35,824 nt of DNA, taken from assembly GCA_028287545.1 (NCBI GenBank), contig JAQBPL010000041.1, forward strand, positions 1-35,824, read 5' to 3'. The position numbers and the translations under genes were made by a program. The DNA comes from Vulcanimicrobiota bacterium (GTDB lineage Bacteria; Eremiobacterota; Eremiobacteria; Baltobacterales; Baltobacteraceae). The notes below the pieces were generated by a model, which was not told the origin of the DNA, did not search any database, and saw nothing but the letters and a program-made list of their open reading frames with translations. Positions 24,843-31,003 of the stretch are shown here, in pieces. The first letter of the stretch is position 1. Each line of letters starts with the position of its first letter.

Positions 24843-25916
24843 GTGCTCGGAAACATTCAGGCGCTGCGAGCCGTCGCCGCCCTGATGGTCGTGGTCGTCC
24901 ACGCGTACGCGGTCGAGTCGACCTACCTGCCGGGACGACCGTGGACCACGCCGTTCCACGTGCTGGGAACATACGGCGTCGACCTGTTCTTCGTGATCAG
25001 CGGGACCGTGATGGTCGCCTCGACCGCCGGCTGGTTCGGCGCGCCGGGCGCGCCCCTGCGGTTTCTCACCCGCCGTGCGACGCGCATCTATCCGCCGTAT
25101 TGGATCGTCACCGCGCTCGTGCTCGTCGCATTTCTCGTCGTCCCCGCTGCGACCGGCGTCCACCGCAGCGCCGCGCCCGACGTCTTCGCATCGTTTCTCG
25201 CCGTGCCGCAGGCGGGCGAGCCGCTGCTGGTCGTCGGGTGGACGCTCAGTTACGAGTTGATCTTCTACGCGATCTTCGGGCTCGCGCTGCGCTTTGAGGG
25301 GCGGTATCTGGCGTTCGTCACCGGGCTGTGGATTGCGGCGGTCGTCGCGATCGGTGCGTTCGGGCCCCACGCGAACCCGTGGGTGCGCGTGCTCGGCAGC
25401 CCGCTCAACCTCGAATTCGTCCTCGGCATGGCGATCGGCGGCGCGGCCTTGCGCAGCGCGTTCGTCGCGCCGCGCACGATCCTCGTGCTCGGAATCGTCG
25501 CCGCGGTCGCCGCTTGCGTGGCGACGGCCTATTCAGGCCGCGAGTTCATCGAGGTCGGCTGGTGGCGTCCGTTCGCGGTCGGCGTCCCGATGGCGCTGAT
25601 CGTGTACGGAGCGCTCGGGGTCGAGCGCGCCGGCGTGCTCGCGCCGCGCTGGCTGCGCGCGCAAGGCGACGCCAGCTACGCGCTCTACTTGTGGCACGTG
25701 CCGGCGATCGGCGCGATCGGGCTCGCGCTGCACGGCATCCACCTGCACGGAACTCCGGCGCGCTTCGCGATCGTCGCCGGCGGTTACGCGCTCGCGATCG
25801 CCGCATCGTTCGTCGCGTACGCGGCGATCGAACGGCCGCTGCTGCGGCTGGCGCGCCGCTATTTGCCGAGCGCGTCGAGCAGCGCCGGCCGCAGGGCGGC
25901 GGCCCAGATACCGTAG
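24843..25916 (+). CDS. Integral-membrane acyltransferase (acyltransferase 3 / OafA-like)
   Basis: 357 residues from the GTG at 24843; reading further upstream would run antisense through the epimerase. About ten hydrophobic helices are visible. The first carries the family signature: IQALRAVAALMVVVVHAY with the catalytic-region His, followed by GVDLFFVISG and LTRRATRIYPPYW. Near the end is ASYALYLWHVP. Acyltransferase 3 proteins transfer acetyl or other acyl groups to extracellular glycans, lipopolysaccharide O-antigen or other envelope molecules. There are no glycosyltransferases beside it, so the acceptor is unknown. It converges on the SGNH hydrolase with a 58-base overlap; acyltransferase 3 and SGNH domains often occur fused or together. 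Confidence 0.88.
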   Translation: MLGNIQALRAVAALMVVVVHAYAVESTYLPGRPWTTPFHVLGTYGVDLFFVISGTVMVASTAGWFGAPGAPLRFLTRRATRIYPPYWIVTALVLVAFLVVPAATGVHRSAAPDVFASFLAVPQAGEPLLVVGWTLSYELIFYAIFGLALRFEGRYLAFVTGLWIAAVVAIGAFGPHANPWVRVLGSPLNLEFVLGMAIGGAALRSAFVAPRTILVLGIVAAVAACVATAYSGREFIEVGWWRPFAVGVPMALIVYGALGVERAGVLAPRWLRAQGDASYALYLWHVPAIGAIGLALHGIHLHGTPARFAIVAGGYALAIAASFVAYAAIERPLLRLARRYLPSASSSAGRRAAAQIP

Positions 25917-26569
25917 CCCGTCGCCGAGGGGTGCAGCCGGTCCGGCATCAGGGCGACATCGATGTTCCCCGCCGGATCGAGAAAGCCGGCACCCGCATCG
26001 AGCCAGCGAACGTGCGTGCCGTCGGCGAGAGCGTGGATGCGCGCGTTAGTATCGGCCGCGGCGGCGCGGAGCGGATCGTTTACCGGCCCGCGCGGCAGGA
26101 TCGCATTGAGCACGACGACCGCGTTCGGTAATTTTTCGCGCACCGTCGCGACGATGGCGGCGACGCCGCGCGCAACGTTCTCGGGCGTCGCCGAGGCGAG
26201 GTTGTTCGTGCCGATCATCAGCACGACAACCCGCGCGTGGGTTCCGTCGAGTTCGCCGTGCTGTGCGCGCCACAGCACGAATTGCGTGCGGTCACCTTCG
26301 ATCCCGAAGTCAGCGACGTTGCCCAGCGGTTCGATCTCGTGCTGCCACACCTCGGCCCCGCGGGTAGGAAAGTAATCGGTGATCGAATCGCCTAGGAACA
26401 GGACGTCGATCGGGCCAGTCTGAGCCTGCGCGACGAACGCGTCGTGACGCGCGAGCCACGCGGCCTGTGACCACGCGCGCGGCGCGGGGATCCACGCGCT
26501 CGCCTGCGGTGCAGGCGAGACGATGGCCGGTGGCGCGGGCTGGACGATCGCCGGTGGTGTCGACTGCAT
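25859..26569 (-). CDS. SGNH/GDSL-family hydrolase
   Basis: 236 residues. The SGNH blocks are clear: GDSITD (Ser62), DFGIEGDRT (Gly89), IGTNN (Asn122) and MPDRLHPSATGY (Asp210, His213). The pattern resembles platelet-activating-factor acetylhydrolase-like esterases, which remove acetyl or acyl groups from sugars or lipids. Residues 1-33 are a Pro/Ala-rich linker with repeated PPAIV/PAP and no convincing signal peptide, so cell location is uncertain. It starts ten bases after the aminopeptidase stop on the same strand and is probably co-transcribed. The coding sequence overlaps the end of the opposite-strand acyltransferase, a possible acetylation/deacetylation pair. Confidence 0.88.
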   Translation of the reverse strand: MQSTPPAIVQPAPPAIVSPAPQASAWIPAPRAWSQAAWLARHDAFVAQAQTGPIDVLFLGDSITDYFPTRGAEVWQHEIEPLGNVADFGIEGDRTQFVLWRAQHGELDGTHARVVVLMIGTNNLASATPENVARGVAAIVATVREKLPNAVVVLNAILPRGPVNDPLRAAAADTNARIHALADGTHVRWLDAGAGFLDPAGNIDVALMPDRLHPSATGYGIWAAALRPALLDALGK

Positions 26570-26579
26570 CGGCGCGCGT

Positions 26580-27899
26580 TTACCGCGTCGGGGCCAGCAC
26601 GTCGGTGCCGACCAGCGCTTCGATCTCGTCGATCTCCTTGGGGATCCCCGGCGTGAGGTTTACCGGACCGCTCGCCGAGCACAGGATGTCGTCCTCGATG
26701 CGCACGCCGATACCCTTGAAGCGCTCGTCGCAATCGAGATCGCGCGCGACGTACAACCCGGGTTCGACCGTCACGACCATGCCGGGTTGGAGCGGGCGCC
26801 ACCCCTCGCCGTCGGCGAGTCTGTACGAGCCGACGTCGTGCACGTCGAGACCGATCCAGTGGCCGGTGCCGTGCATGTAGAACGGCTTGTAGGCTTCCTG
26901 CTCGATGAGAGCGTCGACCTCGCCGTGCAGCAGGCCGAGTTCGACCAGACCTGCGGTGAGCACGCGCAGCGCCGCGAAGTGCGCTTCGCGAACGTGCGCA
27001 CCGGGCCGCACCTGTGCGATCGCGGCCTTTTGCGCGGCGAGCACGATCTCGTATACCGCCCGCTGCTCCGCGCTGAAGCGCCCGTTCACCGGCCACGTGC
27101 GCGTGACGTCGGATGCGTAGTAATCGAGCTCGGCGGCGGAATCGATCAAGACCAGATCGCCATCGCGCAGCACGTCGCGGTTGGTGTTGTAGTGGAGGAT
27201 CGTCGCGTTGTCGCCGCCGGCGACGATCGAGGGATAGGATACGTCCTGTGCGCCGTGCGCGCGATACGCGTATTCGATCGCGGCCTCGAGCTGGTACTCG
27301 TAGAGTCCCGGCCGCGTCGCGCGCATCCCGGCGAGGTGGCCCCGGCGCGTGATCTCGCCGGCGCGGCGCATCGCTTCGATCTCGCCGTCGTCTTTGATCA
27401 GCCGCAGCTCGTGCAGGATCACGCCCGGATCGACGATCGTATCGGGAGCGATGCCGCTGCGCCGCGTCCGGGTGCGCGCGTCGTCGAGCGCAGCGAAGAC
27501 CGTGCGGTCGAAGCGTTCGTTGGCACCGACTCGCACGTGGGCACGCCGCGTCCCGGTCATGAGCTCGCCCAGCTTCGCGGAGAGCTCCCCGATCGGGTAC
27601 GCCGCATCGACTCCGAGCGCCGCGGGCGCCGCCTCCACGCCGAGCCGCCGGCCGTTCCACGTCTCCAGCGCGCGGTCGCTCGGGCGCAAGAACAGGGTGA
27701 CCTTCTCGGGCCGCGCCGGCGCGAGGACGAGCACCGCCTCCGGCTCGGTAAAGCCGGTGAGGTAGTAGAGGTCCGAGTTCTGTCGGTATTCGTATTCGGT
27801 GTCGTTGTTGCGCAGCGCGTGCTCGGCTGCCGGGACGATCATCACGCCGTCTCCGAGCTGCTCCAACACCGCTGCGCGCCGCCGGGCGAACGCGCTCAT
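26580..27899 (-). CDS. pepP: Xaa-Pro aminopeptidase (M24B, PepP-type)
   Basis: 439 residues from the ATG at 27899 with GGAAG upstream; the open frame reaches 28013 but that part overlaps the upstream gene. The N-terminal creatinase-like domain (about 1-160) starts MSAFARRRAAVLEQL. The catalytic pita-bread domain has all five metal ligands of E. coli PepP in register: Asp253 and Asp264 (LIDSAAELDYYASDVTR), His347 (GHWIGLDVHD), Glu379 (TVEPGLY) and Glu402 (RIEDD). The enzyme removes an N-terminal residue that precedes proline, using two Mn ions, in the cytoplasm. It sits in a minus run NAD-epimerase, pepP, SGNH hydrolase. Confidence 0.95.
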   Translation of the reverse strand: MSAFARRRAAVLEQLGDGVMIVPAAEHALRNNDTEYEYRQNSDLYYLTGFTEPEAVLVLAPARPEKVTLFLRPSDRALETWNGRRLGVEAAPAALGVDAAYPIGELSAKLGELMTGTRRAHVRVGANERFDRTVFAALDDARTRTRRSGIAPDTIVDPGVILHELRLIKDDGEIEAMRRAGEITRRGHLAGMRATRPGLYEYQLEAAIEYAYRAHGAQDVSYPSIVAGGDNATILHYNTNRDVLRDGDLVLIDSAAELDYYASDVTRTWPVNGRFSAEQRAVYEIVLAAQKAAIAQVRPGAHVREAHFAALRVLTAGLVELGLLHGEVDALIEQEAYKPFYMHGTGHWIGLDVHDVGSYRLADGEGWRPLQPGMVVTVEPGLYVARDLDCDERFKGIGVRIEDDILCSASGPVNLTPGIPKEIDEIEALVGTDVLAPTR

Positions 27900-27945
27900 G
27901 GGCGAAGTCTTCCGGACGCCGAGGAACCACCCTCCCGAGGCGAGC

Positions 27946-28905
27946 TCAACCCGATATCGTGGCCGGCTGAGCGGAAGAGGCGGTACGGTAGGCGTCGGCG
28001 GTTCTGCGCACACCTTCGGGGTACGAGGCCGGCTCGAAACCGAACGCCTTCGTGAACTTCGTCGAATCGAAGACGTAGTCGAACTCGTACTGGTAGAGCA
28101 TCTCGTACAACTCCCGGACGGTCACGTCGAACCGTCCCGCTACCCACACGATCGGGCGGCTGAGGACTTGATATCGAGGTTGCGTCCGCAGCGCGCCCGC
28201 GGCGAGTTCGATGAACGCTTTTCCGGTGGGCGGATCGGCCGCGGTAGGAACGTGCCAGGTCTGATTCCACGCGGTCTCGCTCTCCGCCAGCAGAACGAGG
28301 CTGTGCGCCGCATCCGGCGTGAACGTGAGCGAGTGCTTCACCGAATCCTTGGCCAACCACATCGCTTTCTTGTCCTTGGCGAAGTTGTCGAAGACCATGA
28401 CGTTCGGGATGCCGGTGCGGGCGTTGGGGCCGTAAAAATCCGCCGAGCGCGCGATGAGCGCGGTGAGGCCGCCCGCCTGCATCTCGTTGAGAAGGGTGGT
28501 CGCGATCTCCGCCCGGATCTCGCCTTTCTTACTGCAGGGCCGGAACGGCGTTTCTTCCGTCATCGCGCCGTCGACTTTGCCGTACATGTACACGTTGTCG
28601 AAGAAGACGAGCTTTGCGCCGGCGCGCTTCGCGGCCTCGATGGCGTTGCGCATGATCGCAGGCCACAGCGTGCGCCACACGTTGACGTCGTACTTGAGAC
28701 CGACGACGAGAAACGCAACCCGGGAACCGGAGACCGCCCGCACCGCCTCGTCGAGGTTGGACAGATCGGCGGCGACGGTCTCCGTCGCGCCCGCAAGCAG
28801 CTTGGGGTTGCGGCCGACGAGCCGAATCGGCTCGGCGCTGCGAGCGGCCAGCTCTTTGACGAGCTCGTCGGCAACGACGCCGCCGGCCCCGAGAATGGTA
28901 ACCAT
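27946..28905 (-). CDS. NAD(P)-binding epimerase/dehydratase-like protein (NmrA/atypical SDR)
   Basis: 319 residues with a dinucleotide-binding start, MVTILGAGGVVADELVKEL. Then VRLVGRNPK-type and AADLSNLDEAVRAVSG segments mark the Rossmann fold of atypical SDRs. KLVFFDNVYMYGK carries the YxxxK-region Tyr/Lys, and RSADFYGP is typical of the NAD-dependent epimerase group. The substrate is not recognisable. It is the first gene of a three-gene minus run with pepP (46 bases later) and the SGNH hydrolase. Its upstream region is shared with the first of three secreted paralogues transcribed the other way. Confidence 0.85.
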   Translation of the reverse strand: MVTILGAGGVVADELVKELAARSAEPIRLVGRNPKLLAGATETVAADLSNLDEAVRAVSGSRVAFLVVGLKYDVNVWRTLWPAIMRNAIEAAKRAGAKLVFFDNVYMYGKVDGAMTEETPFRPCSKKGEIRAEIATTLLNEMQAGGLTALIARSADFYGPNARTGIPNVMVFDNFAKDKKAMWLAKDSVKHSLTFTPDAAHSLVLLAESETAWNQTWHVPTAADPPTGKAFIELAAGALRTQPRYQVLSRPIVWVAGRFDVTVRELYEMLYQYEFDYVFDSTKFTKAFGFEPASYPEGVRRTADAYRTASSAQPATISG

Positions 28906-28938
28906 GCCTGCATGGTACGCCGAGCGGCGGAATCACTG

Positions 28939-28963
28939 CAACTCGCATGCGGCGCCACGTTCG
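28939..28963. repeat. Upstream box shared by first and third secreted paralogues (copy 1)
   Basis: CAACTCGCATGCG followed by CACGTTCG (28956-28963) recurs at 30444-30467 with the same order and nearly the same spacing, about 110 bases before the first paralogue. It marks the left side of a duplicated unit or a common regulatory site. It also lies in the promoter region of the divergent epimerase. Confidence 0.65.
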
Positions 28964-29005
28964 GCTGGGATGACTCTCCAAATTCTCTCCAGATTTCCTC
29001 CGAAT

Positions 29006-29049
29006 GCTGGTGCATACTGCTTACAGTACCGTGCATCGAGGCCCATAAA
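29006..29049 (+). promoter_or_regulatory. Conserved promoter-like element, paralogue 1
   Basis: GCTGGTGC at 29006-29013 lies 43 bases before the ATG. The same octamer lies 43 bases before paralogue 2 (29677), where it runs into an extended -10 TGCTATGCT, and 48 bases before paralogue 3 (30478). A shared GAGG ribosome site follows near CATCGAGG. Confidence 0.55.
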
Positions 29050-29591
29050 TGATTCCGTTTCCTAAACTCTTCCCGCTGCTGTCCGCGGCAGCGCTCGCAA
29101 GCGTCGCTCTGATTTCTCCGCTGGCGGCGAACGCCCAGGACCAACCGCCGTCCGCTCGACCGGGCGCAGGCAGCAGCGACCAGACCATCCGTGGACGCAT
29201 CCAGTCGATCGACGGAATGTTCCACCTCAGCGTTCTCGACGACCGCGGCTACGTCGACTCCGTACAGCTGCATCAAGGTACGGTGATCAACCCGACGGGA
29301 CTGAGCCTCGCAACCGGCATGAGCGTGACGATCACCGGCTACAACGCCGGCTCATCGTTCGACGCGAACGAGATAGACACGCCTTACGCGTACGACGGTC
29401 CGATCTACTACGGGGGGTATCCGGGCTACGACTACGGTTTCTTCTTCGGTGGCCGGCCGTTCCGCGGTGACTATCACGGTGGCGGGTTCCGCAGTGGGTT
29501 CCACGGTGGCGGGTTCCACGGTGGCGGGTTCCACGGTGGCAGCGGTGCTTTCCACGGCGGGGGATTCCACGGCGGCGGCGGGCACCGCTGA
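29049..29591 (+). CDS. Secreted Gly/His-rich repeat protein, paralogue 1 of 3
   Basis: 180 residues. Residues 1-29 are a signal peptide (LISPLAANAQ). Residues about 45-115 form an OB-fold-sized core domain of unrecognised family: IRGRIQSIDGMFHLSVLDD, VDSVQLHQGT, INPTGLSLA, GMSVTITGY, FDANEIDTPY. The C-terminal 65 residues are low-complexity GGF/HGGGF repeats; the DNA carries near-identical 15-base units. His-rich tails can bind metals, but no function is established. GAGG lies seven bases before the ATG. It is one of three tandem paralogues, and its downstream DNA carries a relic of the M28 peptidase 3' end. Exported to periplasm or surface. Confidence 0.8.
   Translation: MIPFPKLFPLLSAAALASVALISPLAANAQDQPPSARPGAGSSDQTIRGRIQSIDGMFHLSVLDDRGYVDSVQLHQGTVINPTGLSLATGMSVTITGYNAGSSFDANEIDTPYAYDGPIYYGGYPGYDYGFFFGGRPFRGDYHGGGFRSGFHGGGFHGGGFHGGSGAFHGGGFHGGGGHR
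29501..29540 (+). repeat. 15-base coding tandem repeat (GFHGG units)
   Basis: The unit CCACGGTGGCGGGTT is exactly repeated at 29501-29515 and 29516-29530, with a further ten bases to 29540 and degenerate units on both sides. Each unit encodes five residues (HGGGF register). Such repeats can change copy number by slippage. Confidence 0.85.
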
Positions 29592-29643
29592 TTCCGTAGA
29601 GCAAGTCGGCCGTCGCGCGCGCGAGCGTCGCGGCGGCGCGACG
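29581..29643 (-). pseudogene. Relic of the M28 peptidase 3' end duplicated with paralogue 1
   Basis: The bases after the paralogue 1 stop match those after the paralogue 3 stop: 29593-29638 agrees with 31001-31046 at 40 of 46 positions. The latter is the 3' coding end of the M28 peptidase on the minus strand. In the relic the stop triplet CTA is now GTA and the frame is not part of a gene. It shows the duplicated unit included the tail of the peptidase gene. Confidence 0.75.
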
Positions 29644-29647
29644 TTTT
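29626..29647 (+). terminator. Possible terminator after paralogue 1
   Basis: CGTCGCG (29626-29632), loop GCGG, CGCGACG (29637-29643), then TTTT. A 7-bp GC stem with a short T-run; weaker than the terminators near 21.6 and 22.1 kb. Confidence 0.5.
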
Positions 29648-29676
29648 CGCCGCTTGATTTCTCGATTGCGCGGGGC

Positions 29677-29720
29677 GCTGGTGCTATGCTGATGTGGGTG
29701 GACTCATCGAGGTTCGCACA
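29677..29720 (+). promoter_or_regulatory. Promoter-like element with extended -10, paralogue 2
   Basis: GCTGGTGCTATGCT: extended -10 TG-C-TATGCT (29682-29690), no good -35 box at the right distance. The GCTGGTGC octamer is shared with the other two paralogues at the same distance from the ATG. Confidence 0.5.
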
Positions 29721-30340
29721 TGAGGAAGCATCGTAACGTATCGCCGCTGCTGCTCGCGGCGGCGCTCGCAATCACCGGCCTGGTCTCTCCGCTGGCGGCG
29801 CGCGCCCAGGACCTGCCCTCGTACGCCCGGCCGCCCGCCGGCAGCTACGATCAGACCATCCGGGGCCGCATCCAGTCGATCGACGGAACGTTCCGCCTCA
29901 CGGTTCTCGATGAGCGCGGCTTCGTCGACGCCGTGCAGCTGCACCAAGGCACGGTCATCAACCCCACCGGGCTGACCCTAGCACCCGGGATGAGCGTCAC
30001 CATCACCGGCTACAACGCCGGCTCGTCGTTCGACGCGAACGAGATCGACGCGCCGTACACGTACACCGGTTCCTACCCGCTGCCGGCCTACTACGGTCCC
30101 GGCTGGTGGTATCCGGGTTTCGGGTACGGCTACGGCCCGGCGTTCAGTCTCGGACTGGTTTTCGGCAACGGCGGATACTACTACGTTCACCGGCCCTTTT
30201 ACGGGCGACCCTTTTACGGCTCGCCATACTTTGGACGACCGTTCTTTGGGCGAGCCTTCTATGGGCGGCCGTTTTATGGTGGACCCTTCCGTGGCTACGG
30301 TTGGCGCGGTGGCGGATTCCGCGGCGGCGGGCGCCGCTGA
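29720..30340 (+). CDS. Secreted repeat protein, paralogue 2 of 3 (Phe/Tyr/Gly/Arg tail)
   Basis: 206 residues with signal peptide (LVSPLAARAQ) and the same core as its neighbours: IRGRIQSIDGTFRLTVLDE, VDAVQLHQGT, INPTGLTLAPG, SVTITGYNAG. The tail differs: instead of His/Gly it has a Tyr/Pro/Gly stretch and seven five-residue units of RPFYG type (30191-30295), ending in RGGGFRGGGRR. Aromatic/Arg/Gly low-complexity tails can drive assembly or surface adhesion, but no function is known here. Promoter-like TGCTATGCT lies at 29682-29690 and GAGG lies seven bases before the ATG. The different tail on a conserved core suggests the tail evolved or was replaced independently. Confidence 0.8.
   Translation: MRKHRNVSPLLLAAALAITGLVSPLAARAQDLPSYARPPAGSYDQTIRGRIQSIDGTFRLTVLDERGFVDAVQLHQGTVINPTGLTLAPGMSVTITGYNAGSSFDANEIDAPYTYTGSYPLPAYYGPGWWYPGFGYGYGPAFSLGLVFGNGGYYYVHRPFYGRPFYGSPYFGRPFFGRAFYGRPFYGGPFRGYGWRGGGFRGGGRR
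30191..30295 (+). repeat. Seven degenerate 15-base coding repeats (RPFYG units)
   Basis: Units in order read RPFYG, RPFYG, SPYFG, RPFFG, RAFYG, RPFYG, GPFRG. DNA is more divergent than the peptide, so the repeat is old or under selection for the aromatic-glycine pattern. Confidence 0.8.
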
Positions 30341-30443
30341 CTCATCGCGCGATCCTGCAACCGGAAAAACGCGCAAAGTGTCATTGAGTGTGGCTAGATC
30401 GGTTGGAGATTGCCTCCGCCGCGCCGCGATGGCGCAATGATTT

Positions 30444-30467
30444 CAACTCGCATGCGACACACGTTCG
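30444..30467. repeat. Upstream box shared by first and third secreted paralogues (copy 2)
   Basis: CAACTCGCATGCG (30444-30456) and CACGTTCG (30460-30467), matching the copy at 28939-28963. It sits about 60-80 bases before the third paralogue; paralogue 2 lacks it. Confidence 0.65.
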
Positions 30468-30525
30468 AGCGGCGAGCGCTGGTGCAATGCCGATCGCCGT
30501 TCCCTAAAGTTCATCGAGGCCCCAC

Positions 30526-30999
30526 ATGGTTCCGTTCCCTAAGATCTCCCCGCTGCTGTCGGCGTCGGCGCTAGCAATCGTCGCGTTGATTTCTCCGCTG
30601 ACGGCGCACGCTCAAGACCTGCCGACGTACGCTCCACCGGGTGCAGGCAGCAACGACCCGTTTGTCACTGGTCGCATCCAGTCAATCGACGGAAAATTCC
30701 ACCTCACCGTTCTCGACCAGCGTGGCGTCGTCGACTCCGTACAGCTGCATCAAGGCACGATCATCAACCCGAGCGGGTTGAGCCTCGCGCCCGGGATGAG
30801 CGTCACGATCACCGGCTTTGGCGCCGGCTCATCGTTCAACGCGAACGAGATCGACACGCCGTACTCGTACGACGGTCCGGTCTACCCTCCAGGCTACGGG
30901 TATGACTTCGGATTCTTCGATGACCGGACGTTCTACGGTGGTTTCCACGGCGGTGGGTTCCACGGCGGCGGATTCCACGGCGGCGGCGGGCACCGCTGA
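30526..30999 (+). CDS. Secreted Gly/His-rich repeat protein, paralogue 3 of 3
   Basis: 157 residues. Signal peptide (LISPLTAHAQ) and core (VTGRIQSIDGKFHLTVLDQ, VDSVQLHQGT, INPSGLSLAPG, SVTITGFGAG, NANEIDTPYSY) follow the same pattern as the other two. The tail is a short GGFHGGG repeat, so it is closest to paralogue 1, with which it also shares upstream and downstream DNA. GAGG lies six bases before the ATG. It converges on the M28 peptidase with only four bases between stops. This tight 3' junction is the one that was copied behind paralogue 1. Function unknown; metal binding by the His/Gly tail is only a possibility. Confidence 0.8.
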   Translation: MVPFPKISPLLSASALAIVALISPLTAHAQDLPTYAPPGAGSNDPFVTGRIQSIDGKFHLTVLDQRGVVDSVQLHQGTIINPSGLSLAPGMSVTITGFGAGSSFNANEIDTPYSYDGPVYPPGYGYDFGFFDDRTFYGGFHGGGFHGGGFHGGGGHR

Positions 31000-31003
31000 T
31001 TCC

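Noticed and set aside
29479..30980. CRISPR-like or satellite array
   Set aside because: The 15-base repeats are in frame, lack spacers and encode low-complexity tails of secreted proteins.
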